The notes under the pieces are model-generated. The model saw nothing but the letters and a program-made list of their open reading frames with translations, did no database searches and was not told where the DNA came from. A stretch of DNA of 33,674 nt. It comes from Streptosporangiales bacterium. GTDB taxonomy: Bacteria; Actinomycetota; Actinomycetes; Streptosporangiales; WHSR01. How positions within the stretch are numbered: position 1 is the first letter of the stretch; the number at the start of each line of letters is the position of its first letter. The position numbers were made by a program, and so were the translations under genes. The DNA lies in NCBI GenBank assembly GCA_009379995.1, contig WHSR01000064.1:1-33674 (forward strand), written 5' to 3'. Shown piece by piece: positions 14,486 through 23,430 of this stretch.

Positions 14486-15580
14486 GTGCGGGGAAGGCCG
14501 CTTGACGCACGCCCGTGGGGCGTTGCGTCTCGGCTGCCCGGGTTCCTGGGCCGGCCCGCCCCTCGCCAAGGGCGCTCGAAGGCGCTGCGCCGCCTCGGCA
14601 CGGTCACCGGGCTGGCGGTTGTCGGCCTCCTCTTCGGCGGTACGGCCTTCGCCTACGCCGCGGAGGCGCCAGCGGCGGCCACGCAGCCTGCGGCCCTCCA
14701 GTCGGCGGCCGCCGAGAGTACGGGGGCCCTGCAGAACGCCGTAGCGGATACCCGGTCCGCGACCGAAAGCTCCAAGCTGCCCGAGCGTCCGACCGTCCCC
14801 GACGTCCCTGACCCGGCCGCCGCTTCCGGCAGCGCCGGGGCCGTCTCCCAGGGAGCCGGGGCCGCCGGTTTAAGAGTCGGTGCGCCCGATGACGCTCGGG
14901 CGGACGGCGGATCGTCCCGGCAACCGAACGTCGTAGTCGACGAGCTTGGCGAGCAGCTCGCCGACCCGGTCCTCATGTCGGTGGGACCGTCCTCGTCGCA
15001 CGGGTTCAGCTTCCAGGAGGGTTCGCCCGAGTACCCGCTGCCCTTCGACAGCCTGCTCGACGACCAGACGAAGGCCGTGCTCGGAGGATCGGCGCCCCGA
15101 GCCCCACGGTCCAAGGCCCCCAAGCTGGGCGCCGGGGCAGACGCGCACACTCTTGTCGGCCATTCCGTCAACTACTTCTGCCTGTCCCGCCTGCAGCTAG
15201 CGGGCGGATCTTCGGCGGCCACGAGGTTCGGTCAATGCCCCGTGGTGCGGCCGAGATGCGCACACGGCAGATCGCCGTCCCAGTCAGCCGCGTCCACGGG
15301 GCACACCGCCAAAGCGGGCGACGGGTCGTCGTCCGCAGCCGACGCCGGGGAGGACGACCCGGCCGGTTCGGCGCTGTGTCCGGTGAGCGTGGGGGCCGGA
15401 CGGCTCTTCTCCAAGGACGCGCCCGCACCGGGCGCAAGCGTGGCGTTCGCCCGGATCGTTCCGGACGAGCGCCTCTTTTCCCTGATTAAGCCCGTTCACC
15501 GGCCGGGTCCCGGCCGGAGTCGGGACGTGCCGTCGCCTGACGGCACGTCGCATAGTTCCCACCCACTCTGTCGGAAGTAG
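14486..15580 (+). CDS. Secreted protein of unknown function
   Basis: A 364-residue protein with a long basic n-region and a signal-peptide core (LGTVTGLAVVGLLFGGTAFA) near residues 38-57, cleaved around AYA-AEAP. The mature part is Ala/Ser/Pro-rich and largely disordered, with five scattered Cys residues in its C-terminal half (NYFCLSR, GQCPV, PRCAH, ALCPV, PLCRK). I recognise no domain and see no sortase motif. The GTG at 14486 is preferred because GGAGG lies 5 bp before it and the signal peptide follows. It is 15 bp upstream of a chaplin gene, so a role in the spore or aerial-hypha surface is plausible (inference). The 142-bp gap before it, low in GC for this DNA, probably holds the promoter. 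Confidence 0.7.
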   Translation: MRGRPLDARPWGVASRLPGFLGRPAPRQGRSKALRRLGTVTGLAVVGLLFGGTAFAYAAEAPAAATQPAALQSAAAESTGALQNAVADTRSATESSKLPERPTVPDVPDPAAASGSAGAVSQGAGAAGLRVGAPDDARADGGSSRQPNVVVDELGEQLADPVLMSVGPSSSHGFSFQEGSPEYPLPFDSLLDDQTKAVLGGSAPRAPRSKAPKLGAGADAHTLVGHSVNYFCLSRLQLAGGSSAATRFGQCPVVRPRCAHGRSPSQSAASTGHTAKAGDGSSSAADAGEDDPAGSALCPVSVGAGRLFSKDAPAPGASVAFARIVPDERLFSLIKPVHRPGPGRSRDVPSPDGTSHSSHPLCRK

Positions 15581-15595
15581 TAGGGAGCACCATCG

Positions 15596-17206
15596 ATGCG
15601 AAGAAAGTGGGCGAAGGGATCCGCTAGAGCGGCCCTGCTCACAGCCAGCTTCGTGGTACTCGGTGCGGGCGTGGCCCAAGCCGGTACGGCGAGCGGTGTG
15701 GACAGTGTCCTCGGCGGTACCCCTGTCAAGGATCTGCCGGTCTCGGCGGATCTGCCCAGCACACCGGAGCTGCCGGGTGCTGGCAATCTGCCGGATCCAG
15801 GCAGCCTGCCGGGCGCGGAGAACCTGCCGAGCACGGATGAGCTGCCGACCGGTCAGGTGACCGAGCAGCTGCCGGGCGCGGAGAACCTGCCCAGCACGTC
15901 GGACCTGCCCAGCACGTCCGATCTGCCCAGCACGTCCGATCTGCCCAGCACGTCGGACCTGCCCAGCACGTCGGACCTGCCCAGCACGTCGGACCTGCCC
16001 AGCACGTCGGACCTGCCGGCCGCGGACCAGCTGCCCGGCGCGGAGAACCTGCCGAGCACGGAGGACCTGCCGACCGGGCTGCCGAGCACTGACCAGCTGC
16101 CAACGGGCGAGCTGCCCGGCGCCCAGGAGGTGCAGGACCTGGCGGGCAAGCAGCTGGCCGGCACCACCGGTGAGGGTGGTATCGGCAGCGGCAACCAGGT
16201 CGACGTTCCGGTCAGCGTTCCGGTCAACGTCTGCGGCAACGCCGGCGGCGGCTTCGAGTCCAAGGCGGCCTGCGAGGGCGGCGCCAAGGTCAAGTCCAGC
16301 GGTGGTTCGGGCAACTCGACCTCCGGTGAGGGCGGTGTCCTCAGCGGTAACCAGGTCAACGCCCCGGTCAGCGTTCCGGTCAACGTGTGCGGCAACTCCG
16401 TCGCGGTTCTCGGTGGCGCCAAGGCGTTCTGCAAGGGCGGCGCCGAGGTCAAGGCCAGTAGCGGCTACGGCTCCGGTAACTCGACCTCCGGTGAGGGCGG
16501 TATCGGCAGCGGTAACCAGATCAACGCGCCTGTTAGCGTTCCGGTGAACGTCTGCGGCAACGCGGTGGCGGCCCTCGGCGAGGCCAAGGCCAAGTGCGAG
16601 GGCGGCGCCAAGGTCAAGTCCAGCGGTGGTTCGGGCAACTCGACCTCCGGTGAGGGCGGTGTCCTGAGCGGTAACCAGGTCAACGCGCCTATCAGTGTTC
16701 CGGTCAACGTGTGCGGCAACGCGGTCGCGGTGCTGGGCGACGCGGCGGCGGCTTGCGCCGGCGGCGCCTCGGTCGGCTCCCACGGCGGCGGCGTGAAGAC
16801 CATGCAAGCCGCGGCGGCGGACACCTCCGGTGGCGGCGGCCTTCTCAGCGGCAACCAGCTGAGCACCCCGGTCAGCGTCCCGGCGGACGTCTGCGGCAAC
16901 TCCGCGGCGATCCTCGGCTCGGCCGGCGGCATGTGCGGCGGCGGTTCCGTGCCTCCGCCCGGTGACGGCGGCGACGACGGCGACGGGCCCGGTGACGGTG
17001 TCCAGCCGCCGGGCGACGGCGGGGACCCGGGTGGCGGCGGCGAGGCTCCGAAGCCTCGTCCGGTTCCGTCCGACCAGGCCGGCGAGGAGCTGCCTGTTAC
17101 CGGTCTGAACCTCGGCTCGCTGGTGGCCCTGGCGCTCGGCGCCCTGGCCGCGGGCGGTGCCTGTGTCGTCGCCACGCGTCGTCGGCCTCGGGTGAACCGC
17201 GGCTGA
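15596..17206 (+). CDS. Long multi-domain chaplin with sortase anchor
   Basis: A 536-residue surface protein. An N-terminal signal peptide (RAALLTASFVVLGAGVAQA) leads into a Leu-Pro-Ser-Thr-rich stalk (about residues 45-185) containing seven LPSTSD hexapeptides. Five chaplin domains follow, starting near residues 196, 248, 302, 356 and 416. Each has SGNQ, then PVSVPVNVCGN or a variant, then a second Cys. A Pro/Gly/Asp-rich spacer leads to LPVTG near residue 498, a hydrophobic span and a basic RRRPR tail: a complete sortase signal. Chaplins assemble into amyloid-like hydrophobic films on aerial hyphae and spores. Long Streptomyces chaplins usually have two chaplin domains, so five is many. The ATG at 15596 has a GGGAG site. 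It may be cotranscribed with the preceding secreted-protein gene. Confidence 0.9.
   Translation: MRRKWAKGSARAALLTASFVVLGAGVAQAGTASGVDSVLGGTPVKDLPVSADLPSTPELPGAGNLPDPGSLPGAENLPSTDELPTGQVTEQLPGAENLPSTSDLPSTSDLPSTSDLPSTSDLPSTSDLPSTSDLPSTSDLPAADQLPGAENLPSTEDLPTGLPSTDQLPTGELPGAQEVQDLAGKQLAGTTGEGGIGSGNQVDVPVSVPVNVCGNAGGGFESKAACEGGAKVKSSGGSGNSTSGEGGVLSGNQVNAPVSVPVNVCGNSVAVLGGAKAFCKGGAEVKASSGYGSGNSTSGEGGIGSGNQINAPVSVPVNVCGNAVAALGEAKAKCEGGAKVKSSGGSGNSTSGEGGVLSGNQVNAPISVPVNVCGNAVAVLGDAAAACAGGASVGSHGGGVKTMQAAAADTSGGGGLLSGNQLSTPVSVPADVCGNSAAILGSAGGMCGGGSVPPPGDGGDDGDGPGDGVQPPGDGGDPGGGGEAPKPRPVPSDQAGEELPVTGLNLGSLVALALGALAAGGACVVATRRRPRVNRG
15887..16012. repeat. 18-bp coding minisatellite, seven units
   Basis: Seven uninterrupted copies of CTGCCCAGCACGTCSGAY (18 bp, varying only at two positions) encode LPSTSD repeats in the chaplin stalk. 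The near identity suggests recent slippage, so copy number may vary among strains and change stalk length. Confidence 0.95.
16271..16362. repeat. Near-identical internal duplication in chaplin gene
   Basis: Bases 16271-16362 recur at 16595-16686 with a single difference (C at 16342, G at 16666); the first 71 bases are identical. The copies cover the linker between chaplin domains and the start of domains 2 and 4, pointing to recent duplication or gene conversion within the array. Confidence 0.9.
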
Positions 17207-17274
17207 TGCTCGGCACGCAGTCTCCTGAGACGGAACCCCTGATAGGTTAGGAGTTCCCGACGAGACAGCTCGCG

Positions 17275-17313
17275 CTTTGCCCGTCCCGGTGGCGCGGACC
17301 GGGGCGGGCAAAG
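17275..17313. terminator. Terminator hairpin after the long chaplin gene
   Basis: CTTTGCCCGTCCCGGT at 17275-17290 pairs with ACCGGGGCGGGCAAAG at 17298-17313, a 16-bp stem with one G-U pair and a 7-nt loop. It lies 69 bp after the chaplin stop and has no T tract, as is usual in GC-rich actinobacteria. Confidence 0.75.
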
Positions 17314-17488
17314 CCATTTCCGAAATCACTAGACAATTTCCGGACAACCTACTGGAACCACGCCGGGACAGCGCGTTACGGTCAAACCGGTCGACGTGCT
17401 CGGGCAGCTGGGTCGACCTGGCTCGGGGGTACCGTTCAAGGCTCCCGCGCGGTTTCCGTACCATCCGTACGACCGAAAGGGGACCCGC

Positions 17489-18124
17489 GTGAACCGTACG
17501 TGGGGAAAGCGTTCAGCTCCGTTAATACTGCTCACAGCCGGCTTCCTGACCATCGGGTCCGGCGTGGCGAGCGCCGACATTGACATCGGCCCGGTCAAGG
17601 TTCCGGCGGAAGGCGTCAATGTCAAGGTCGGCTCGAACTCCTCGGGTAGCTCCGAGGCACAGAAGTCGACATCCACCAAGTCGGTGTCCACCCAGAACGA
17701 GCAGAACTCGCCGGGTGTCGCCCCGCAGCAGGCGCCGCTGCAGGTGCCGCAGCAGGCGCCCAGCGGTGTGCTCAGCGGCAACAGCGTGGACGCGAATGTC
17801 AACGTGCCGGCGACCGTCTGCGGCAACGCCGTGGGCGTTCTCGGCAGTGCCTCCGGCAGCTGCGGCGAGGGTGAGGCGCCTCCGCCGGAGGAGCCGCCTC
17901 CGGGTGAGCCGCCGACCCCGGTCCCGCCGCCTCCGGGTGAGGAGGAGCCGCCCGCCCAGCCGCGGCCGGTGCCGCCTCCCGGCGCGGCAGGCGAGGAGGC
18001 AGAGGAACTGCCGGTCACCGGGACCAACGCTGGTTCGCTGGTGGCCCTGGCGGGTGCCCTGCTCGCAGCGGGCGCCGCCTGCGTCGGGGCGACCTCGCGC
18101 CGCGTCCGTTTCGGCCGCCGGTAG
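17489..18124 (+). CDS. Chaplin with sortase anchor, single domain
   Basis: A 211-residue protein with signal peptide (APLILLTAGFLTIGSGVASA), a Gln/Ser-rich linker, one chaplin domain near residues 93-128 (GVLSGNSVDANVNVPATVCG, second Cys in GSC), a long Pro/Glu-rich spacer, and LPVTG near residue 174 followed by a hydrophobic span and RRVRFGRR. The chaplin domain is somewhat degenerate: SGNS for SGNQ, and ANVNVPATV for PVSVPVNV. The GTG at 17489 follows AAGGGGA. It is separated from the long chaplin by a terminator and has its own upstream region, so it is probably transcribed independently. Confidence 0.85.
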   Translation: MNRTWGKRSAPLILLTAGFLTIGSGVASADIDIGPVKVPAEGVNVKVGSNSSGSSEAQKSTSTKSVSTQNEQNSPGVAPQQAPLQVPQQAPSGVLSGNSVDANVNVPATVCGNAVGVLGSASGSCGEGEAPPPEEPPPGEPPTPVPPPPGEEEPPAQPRPVPPPGAAGEEAEELPVTGTNAGSLVALAGALLAAGAACVGATSRRVRFGRR

Positions 18125-18152
18125 CCCTTCGGCCTCGCCTTCCAGGCGATGT

Positions 18153-18184
18153 TGTGCCCGCCCCCGCGCGAGGGGGCGGGCACA
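18153..18184. terminator. Terminator hairpin after the short chaplin gene
   Basis: TGTGCCCGCCCCC at 18153-18165 pairs perfectly with GGGGGCGGGCACA at 18172-18184 around a 6-nt loop. It is 29 bp past the chaplin stop. Confidence 0.85.
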
Positions 18185-18351
18185 GCGCTTTCTACCTGGG
18201 CCGCCCGCCGGCGTCTGGACCGCCGACCGCCCGGCAATCCACAAGCGGCCGGGAACGCAGGATGGCCAAGGCGGCAAGGGCGGGTACGGTCCGATGTACG
18301 GTCTGCATTGACCGGTAGGGCTTGATACCGAGTAAGCGAGGCAGGATCAGC

Positions 18352-21075
18352 GTGGCGACGAACAGCCGCACCTCGGGGGGCAGCACCCCGCACCATCTGG
18401 TGATCGTCGAATCTCCCGCGAAGGCGCGGACGATCGCCGGTTACCTCGGCAGCGAGTTCCTCGTGGAGTCGAGTATCGGTCACGTCCGGGATCTGCCCGA
18501 CAGCGCCGCGGAGATCCCGGACCGGTACAAGAAGGAGCCGTGGGCGAGGCTCGGCGTCGACGTCGAGCGAGACTTCGAGCCGCTGTACGTGATCAACTCC
18601 GACAAGCGAGCCCAGGTCAAGAAGCTCAGGGGCCTCCTGGCCGACGCCGACACCCTCTATCTCGCCACCGACGAGGACCGGGAGGGCGAGGCGATCGCCT
18701 GGCATCTGCGCGAGGTGCTCAGGCCCACCGTGCCGGTGCGGCGCATGGTCTTCCACGAGATCACCCGGGACGCCATCCGACGGGCGGTCGAGAACCCGCG
18801 GGACATCAACGAGCGGCTGGTCGACGCCCAGGAGACCCGGAGGATCCTGGACCGGCTGTACGGCTACGAGGTGTCCCCGGTCCTATGGAAGAAGGTCATG
18901 CCCAAGCTCTCCGCCGGCCGGGTGCAGTCGGTGGCTACCCGGCTCGTGGTGGAGCGGGAAAGGGAACGCATCGCGTTCCGGGCCGCGCACTACTGGGACC
19001 TGCAGGCCCTCTTCGCGCCCGCCGACGGCTCGGAATCGGCATCGGGGGGCGGGGGTCAGGATGGGGGCGACGGCGAGCCGCCCAGCTTCGCCGCGTCCCT
19101 GGTCGCCGTGGACGGGCGCCGGGTCGCGTCCGGGCGGGACTTCGGGTCGGACGGCCGGCTCCGGGACGAGGACGTCCTGCATCTCGACGAGGCGACCGCT
19201 GGCGCGCTCGCCGAGCGGCTCGCCGACGCGCCGTTCGCGGTGCGGTCCATCGAGCGCAAGCCGTACCGGCGGTCTCCGTACGCGCCGTTCCGCACCACCA
19301 CCCTGCAGCAGGAGGCGTCGCGCAAGCTGGGCTTCTCCGCGAAGTACACGATGCAGGTCGCCCAGCGGCTGTACGAGAACGGCTACATCACCTACATGCG
19401 CACCGACAGCGTCACGCTGTCCGACGCGGCCATCGCGGCGGCGCGCGACCAGGCCCGCCAGCTGTACGGCGACGCGTATCTCCCGGAGGCACCCCGGCGC
19501 TACCAGAGCAAGGTCAAGAACGCCCAGGAGGCGCACGAGGCGATCCGGCCCACCGGCGACTCGTTCCGTACCCCGGCGGAGACCGGGCTCACCCGCGACG
19601 AGTTCCGGCTGTACGAGCTGGTCTGGAAGCGCACTGTGGCGTCCCAGATGAGGGACGCGGTCGGCCAGTCGGTCACGGTACGGGTCGCCGGCGCCAGCAG
19701 CGCCGGCGAGGAGGCGGAGTTCTCCGCTACCGGGAAGGTCATCACGTTCCACGGGTTTCTCAAGGCGTACGTCGAGGGCAGCGACGACCCGGAGGCCGAG
19801 CTCGACGACATGGAGCGCCGGCTGCCTGACCTGGCCGAGCACGACCCGCTCACCGTGCTCGAGCTGGAGGCCCGTGGCCACAGCACCCGTCCGCCTCCCC
19901 GCTACACCGAAGCCTCCCTGGTCAGGGAGCTGGAGGAGCGGGAGATCGGCCGCCCGTCCACGTACGCGACGATCATCGGCACCATCCTGGACCGGGGGTA
20001 CGTGTTCCGGAAGGGCACCGCGCTGGTGCCGTCGTTCCTCGCCTTCGCCGTGGTGAACCTGCTGGAACGGCACTTCGGGCACCTGGTGGACTACGAGTTC
20101 ACCGCGCGGATGGAGGACGTGCTGGACGCCGTCGCCCGCGGTGAGGCCGAGTCGGTGCCCTGGCTGGCCCGGTTCTACTTCGGTGGCAACGGCGACACCG
20201 GGCTGAAGGACCTCGTCACCGACCTAGGCGAGATCGATGCGCGCGAGGTCAGCTCGTTTCCCATCGAGGACACCGACATCGTGGTGCGCGTCGGCCGCTA
20301 CGGCACGTATCTCGAACGCGGCGAGGAGCGCGCCAACGTCCCGTCCGACCTGGCGCCCGACGAGCTCACCCAGGAGCAGGCCGAGGAGCTGCTGGCCCGT
20401 CCGTCCGGGGACCGTACGCTCGGCGCCGACCCGAGCACCGGACGGACGATAGTAGCCAAGAGCGGCCGGTACGGTCCGTACGTCGCCGAGGTCGTGGACG
20501 AGGACGAGGACGACGGGCAGGCCACCAAGAGGTCCGGCAAGGGATCCGGCAAGGGGGCGGCCAAGCCGCGCACCGGCTCGCTGCTCCGGTCGATGTCGCT
20601 GGACACGGTGACCCTGGAGGACGCGCTGGCGCTGCTCAGCCTGCCGCGCGTGCTGGGGGAGATCGACGGCGAGGAGGTGACGGCGCAGACCGGGAGGTAC
20701 GGCCCGTACCTCAAGAAGGGGAAGGACACCCGCTCGCTGGACACCGAGGAGCAGGTCTTCACGGTCACCCTGGAGGAGGCGAAGGAGTTCTTCGCCCGGC
20801 CGAAGGGCCGGCGCGCCGCGGCGGCCGCGCCGCTGCGCGAGCTCGGCGAGGATCCGGCGAGCGGCCGGCCGGTGGTGGTGAAGTCCGGACGGTTCGGTCC
20901 GTACGTCACCGACGGCGAGACCAACGCGAGCCTGCGGCAAGGCGACGCCGTCGAGTCGATCGGCCTGCAGCGGGCCGCCGAGTTGCTTGCGGAGCGGCGG
21001 GCCAAGATCGAGGCCGACGACGGTCCTCGACGCAGCTCACGTACCTCCCGCCGCAGGACCAGCACCCGCCGCTGA
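18352..21075 (+). CDS. topA: DNA topoisomerase I
   Basis: A 907-residue type IA topoisomerase that relaxes negative supercoils. The TOPRIM domain opens with HLVIVESPAKARTIAGYLG and carries the acidic TDEDREGEAIAWHL. The active-site Tyr348 lies in GYITYMRTDS. The C-terminal region lacks Cys4 zinc fingers and instead has Topo_C repeats with GRYGPY or GRFGPY (around residues 703, 782 and 846) and an Arg-rich tail, the actinobacterial form. A glycine-rich insert (ESASGGGGQDGGDGEPP) interrupts the central part. The GTG at 18352 is preferred because AGGA lies 6 bp upstream and the TOPRIM follows closely; a TTG at 18322 is the alternative. It is a single essential housekeeping gene, monocistronic before the large hairpin downstream. 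Confidence 0.97.
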   Translation: MATNSRTSGGSTPHHLVIVESPAKARTIAGYLGSEFLVESSIGHVRDLPDSAAEIPDRYKKEPWARLGVDVERDFEPLYVINSDKRAQVKKLRGLLADADTLYLATDEDREGEAIAWHLREVLRPTVPVRRMVFHEITRDAIRRAVENPRDINERLVDAQETRRILDRLYGYEVSPVLWKKVMPKLSAGRVQSVATRLVVERERERIAFRAAHYWDLQALFAPADGSESASGGGGQDGGDGEPPSFAASLVAVDGRRVASGRDFGSDGRLRDEDVLHLDEATAGALAERLADAPFAVRSIERKPYRRSPYAPFRTTTLQQEASRKLGFSAKYTMQVAQRLYENGYITYMRTDSVTLSDAAIAAARDQARQLYGDAYLPEAPRRYQSKVKNAQEAHEAIRPTGDSFRTPAETGLTRDEFRLYELVWKRTVASQMRDAVGQSVTVRVAGASSAGEEAEFSATGKVITFHGFLKAYVEGSDDPEAELDDMERRLPDLAEHDPLTVLELEARGHSTRPPPRYTEASLVRELEEREIGRPSTYATIIGTILDRGYVFRKGTALVPSFLAFAVVNLLERHFGHLVDYEFTARMEDVLDAVARGEAESVPWLARFYFGGNGDTGLKDLVTDLGEIDAREVSSFPIEDTDIVVRVGRYGTYLERGEERANVPSDLAPDELTQEQAEELLARPSGDRTLGADPSTGRTIVAKSGRYGPYVAEVVDEDEDDGQATKRSGKGSGKGAAKPRTGSLLRSMSLDTVTLEDALALLSLPRVLGEIDGEEVTAQTGRYGPYLKKGKDTRSLDTEEQVFTVTLEEAKEFFARPKGRRAAAAAPLRELGEDPASGRPVVVKSGRFGPYVTDGETNASLRQGDAVESIGLQRAAELLAERRAKIEADDGPRRSSRTSRRRTSTRR

Positions 21076-21082
21076 GGCCCTC

Positions 21083-21162
21083 GCCCCCCTCTTGGCCGTG
21101 ATCTTGCAGAAATTCAAGCCCTCTAGGTTGAATTTCTGCAAGATCACGGCCAAGAGGGGGGC
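21083..21162. terminator. Perfect 35-bp inverted repeat after topA
   Basis: The arm at 21083-21117 (containing GATCTTGCAGAAATTCAA) is exactly complementary to 21128-21162, with a 10-nt loop. At 35 uninterrupted base pairs, including an A/T-rich inner stem, it is much longer than the other hairpins here. It lies 7 bp after topA and 116 bp before the next gene. It can act as a terminator but may also be a dispersed repeat or mini-element. Confidence 0.85.
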
Positions 21163-21278
21163 GTCATCGGGTCGAGAACCCTGCTACGGTGCTCCGCAGA
21201 AGCGGAACATGCTCGCGCTGCATCGGGGTCTGTTGAAACCCTCCGAGTCGCAACCCTTTGCGCCGATACGCTGACAGA

Positions 21279-23420
21279 ATGACCACAACGGGCAGTACCA
21301 CCTCCGGTCGCGGGATGCGCGCGGTCCTGCGGATCGCGCCCTTCCGCCGGCTGTGGTTCGCGCTGTCCTTCTCCAGCCTCGGGGACTGGCTGGGCTTTCT
21401 CGCGCTCACCTCGCTGGCCGCGACCATCACCGAGGGATACGCCGCCCGCGCCTACGCCGTCGGCGGCGTCCTCATCCTCCGTCTGCTGCCTGCCCTCTTC
21501 TTCGGGCCCATAGCCGGTGCCGTCGCCGACCGGTTCGACCGCCGGATGACCATGGTCATCGTCGACGTCGCGCGGTTCGGCCTGTTCGTATCGATTCCGC
21601 TGGTCCGCAACCTGCAGTGGTTGCTGGCCGCGACCTTCCTCATCGAGTGCCTGACGCTGTTCTGGCAGCCCGCCAAGGACGCCACGGTCCCCAACCTGGT
21701 GCCCAAGGAGCGGCTCGAGGCGGCCAACCAGCTCAGCCTGTTCACCACGTACGGCAGCGCGCCGGTCGCCGCGCTGCTGTTCTCCCTGCTCACCGTGGTG
21801 AGCCGACTGCTCGGGATCGCGTTCCCGTTCTTCCGAGCCAACCCCATCGACCTGGCGCTCGGGATCAACGCTTTGACCTTCCTTGTCTCGGCGATCACGA
21901 TCTTCGCGCTGCGGGAGATCCCGCGCCGGGAGGCAACCCCGCACATCTCCCAGCCGTCGGTGATCAAGACGATCATCGAGGGCTGGCGGTTCATGGGGCG
22001 CACCCGGTTGGTCCGGGGGCTGATCATCGGCATCATCGGCGCGTTCGCGGCCGGGGGAGCGGTCATCGGAGTCGGCCGGGTGTACGTCGACACGCTCGGC
22101 GGCGGCGACGCGGCGTGGGGCCTCCTGTTCGGCGCGGTCTTCACCGGTCTCGCCTGCGGCATGCTGCTCGGGCCGCGGCTGCTGCGGGACTTCAGCCGTA
22201 GCCGGCTGTTCGGTCTGGCCATCGTCAGCGCGGGCATCACCCTCGCGCTGATCGGCCTGCTGCCGAACCTGGAGATCACCCTCTTCCTGTCGTTCTGCCT
22301 CGGCGCGTTCGCCGGCATCGCCTGGGTGATCGGGTACACGCTGATCGGCCTGGAGGTGGACGACAGCCTGCGCGGCCGTACCTTCGGCTTCATCTACGTG
22401 ATGGTGCGGATCGCCCTGCTGGGCGCGACCTCGGTCGCGCCGTTCCTGGCCGGCCTGATGGGCGCCCACCGCATACAGATCACCGACCAGTTCGCCCTGC
22501 GGCTGGACGGCACCAGCTTCGTGCTCCTCCTGGCCGCGCTGCTGGCCGCGCTGGTGGGGCTGGCGGCGTACCACCACATGGACGACAGGCGCGGCATTCC
22601 GTTGTGGCGCGACCTGCTCGCCGCCGCCCGCGGCGAGCCGTACGTCCCGGTCGAGGAGACCATCCTTCCCGGAGTGCTGATCGCGGTCGAGGGCGGTGAG
22701 GGCGCCGGCAAGACCACCCAGGCGCGTGCCCTCGCGGTGTGGCTGCGCGACCAGGGATACGACGTGGTCACCACCCAGGAGCCCGGCGCGACCCGGGTGG
22801 GCATGCGGCTGCGGGCCATCCTGCTCGACATGTCGCACAAGGGCCTGTCCCCGCGTGCGGAGGCCCTGCTGTACGCGGCGGACCGGGCCGAGCACGTCGA
22901 CTCGGTGATCCGTCCGGCGCTGGAGCGAGGCGCCATCGTCATCACCGACCGGTTCGTCGACTCGTCGTTGGCCTACCAGGGCGCCGGGCGGGTGCTGCCG
23001 GTCGAGGAGGTTGGCCGGCTCAACCGCTGGGCCACCGCCGGTCTGCTGCCCGACCTCACCATCCTGATCGACGTTCCGGCGAACGTGGGGCTGTCCCGGT
23101 TCGCCTCGCCCGCCGATCGTCTCGAGTCGGAGCCGCCGGAATTCCACGAGCGGGTACGCCGGGGTTTCCGGATGCTGGCCGACGCTGATCCCGAGCGCTA
23201 CGTGGTGATCGACGGGACTCTGCCCACCGAGGAGATCGCCCAGCGCATCCAGGATCGGGTGCGACCGATCCTGCCCGACCCCGTGCCGACGGGCGCCGAG
23301 GATACCACCAGCACCATGCCGGCCGTCCGGCTGGACGGCCCCGGCGGCGGGAATCCCAGGCGTACCCCGCCGACCCAAAGGATGCAGGCCCAGCGCACGC
23401 CGACCCGACGTACCAGGTGA
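21279..23420 (+). CDS. tmk: MFS transporter-thymidylate kinase fusion
   Basis: A 713-residue two-part protein. About residues 10-440 are a 12-span major facilitator domain; RFDRRMTMVIVDVAR fits the loop 2-3 motif. Residues 465-670 or so are a complete thymidylate kinase: P-loop EGGEGAGKTTQ, TQEPGAT, the DR-type motif TDRFVDSSLAYQG, and a lid segment SPADRLESEPPEF. The kinase makes dTDP from dTMP. A Pro/Arg-rich tail ends the protein. Fused tmk of this kind is known from actinomycetes, but the role of the transporter part is unclear. The ATG at 21279 opens directly into the MFS domain. The holB gene follows 10 bp later, and the same tmk-holB order occurs in many bacteria. Confidence 0.93.
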   Translation: MTTTGSTTSGRGMRAVLRIAPFRRLWFALSFSSLGDWLGFLALTSLAATITEGYAARAYAVGGVLILRLLPALFFGPIAGAVADRFDRRMTMVIVDVARFGLFVSIPLVRNLQWLLAATFLIECLTLFWQPAKDATVPNLVPKERLEAANQLSLFTTYGSAPVAALLFSLLTVVSRLLGIAFPFFRANPIDLALGINALTFLVSAITIFALREIPRREATPHISQPSVIKTIIEGWRFMGRTRLVRGLIIGIIGAFAAGGAVIGVGRVYVDTLGGGDAAWGLLFGAVFTGLACGMLLGPRLLRDFSRSRLFGLAIVSAGITLALIGLLPNLEITLFLSFCLGAFAGIAWVIGYTLIGLEVDDSLRGRTFGFIYVMVRIALLGATSVAPFLAGLMGAHRIQITDQFALRLDGTSFVLLLAALLAALVGLAAYHHMDDRRGIPLWRDLLAAARGEPYVPVEETILPGVLIAVEGGEGAGKTTQARALAVWLRDQGYDVVTTQEPGATRVGMRLRAILLDMSHKGLSPRAEALLYAADRAEHVDSVIRPALERGAIVITDRFVDSSLAYQGAGRVLPVEEVGRLNRWATAGLLPDLTILIDVPANVGLSRFASPADRLESEPPEFHERVRRGFRMLADADPERYVVIDGTLPTEEIAQRIQDRVRPILPDPVPTGAEDTTSTMPAVRLDGPGGGNPRRTPPTQRMQAQRTPTRRTR

Positions 23421-23430
23421 CGGCGTACCC

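Noticed and set aside
15887..16012. Regular short repeats resembling a CRISPR array
   Set aside because: The units are contiguous with no unique spacers, keep the chaplin reading frame, and encode LPSTSD.
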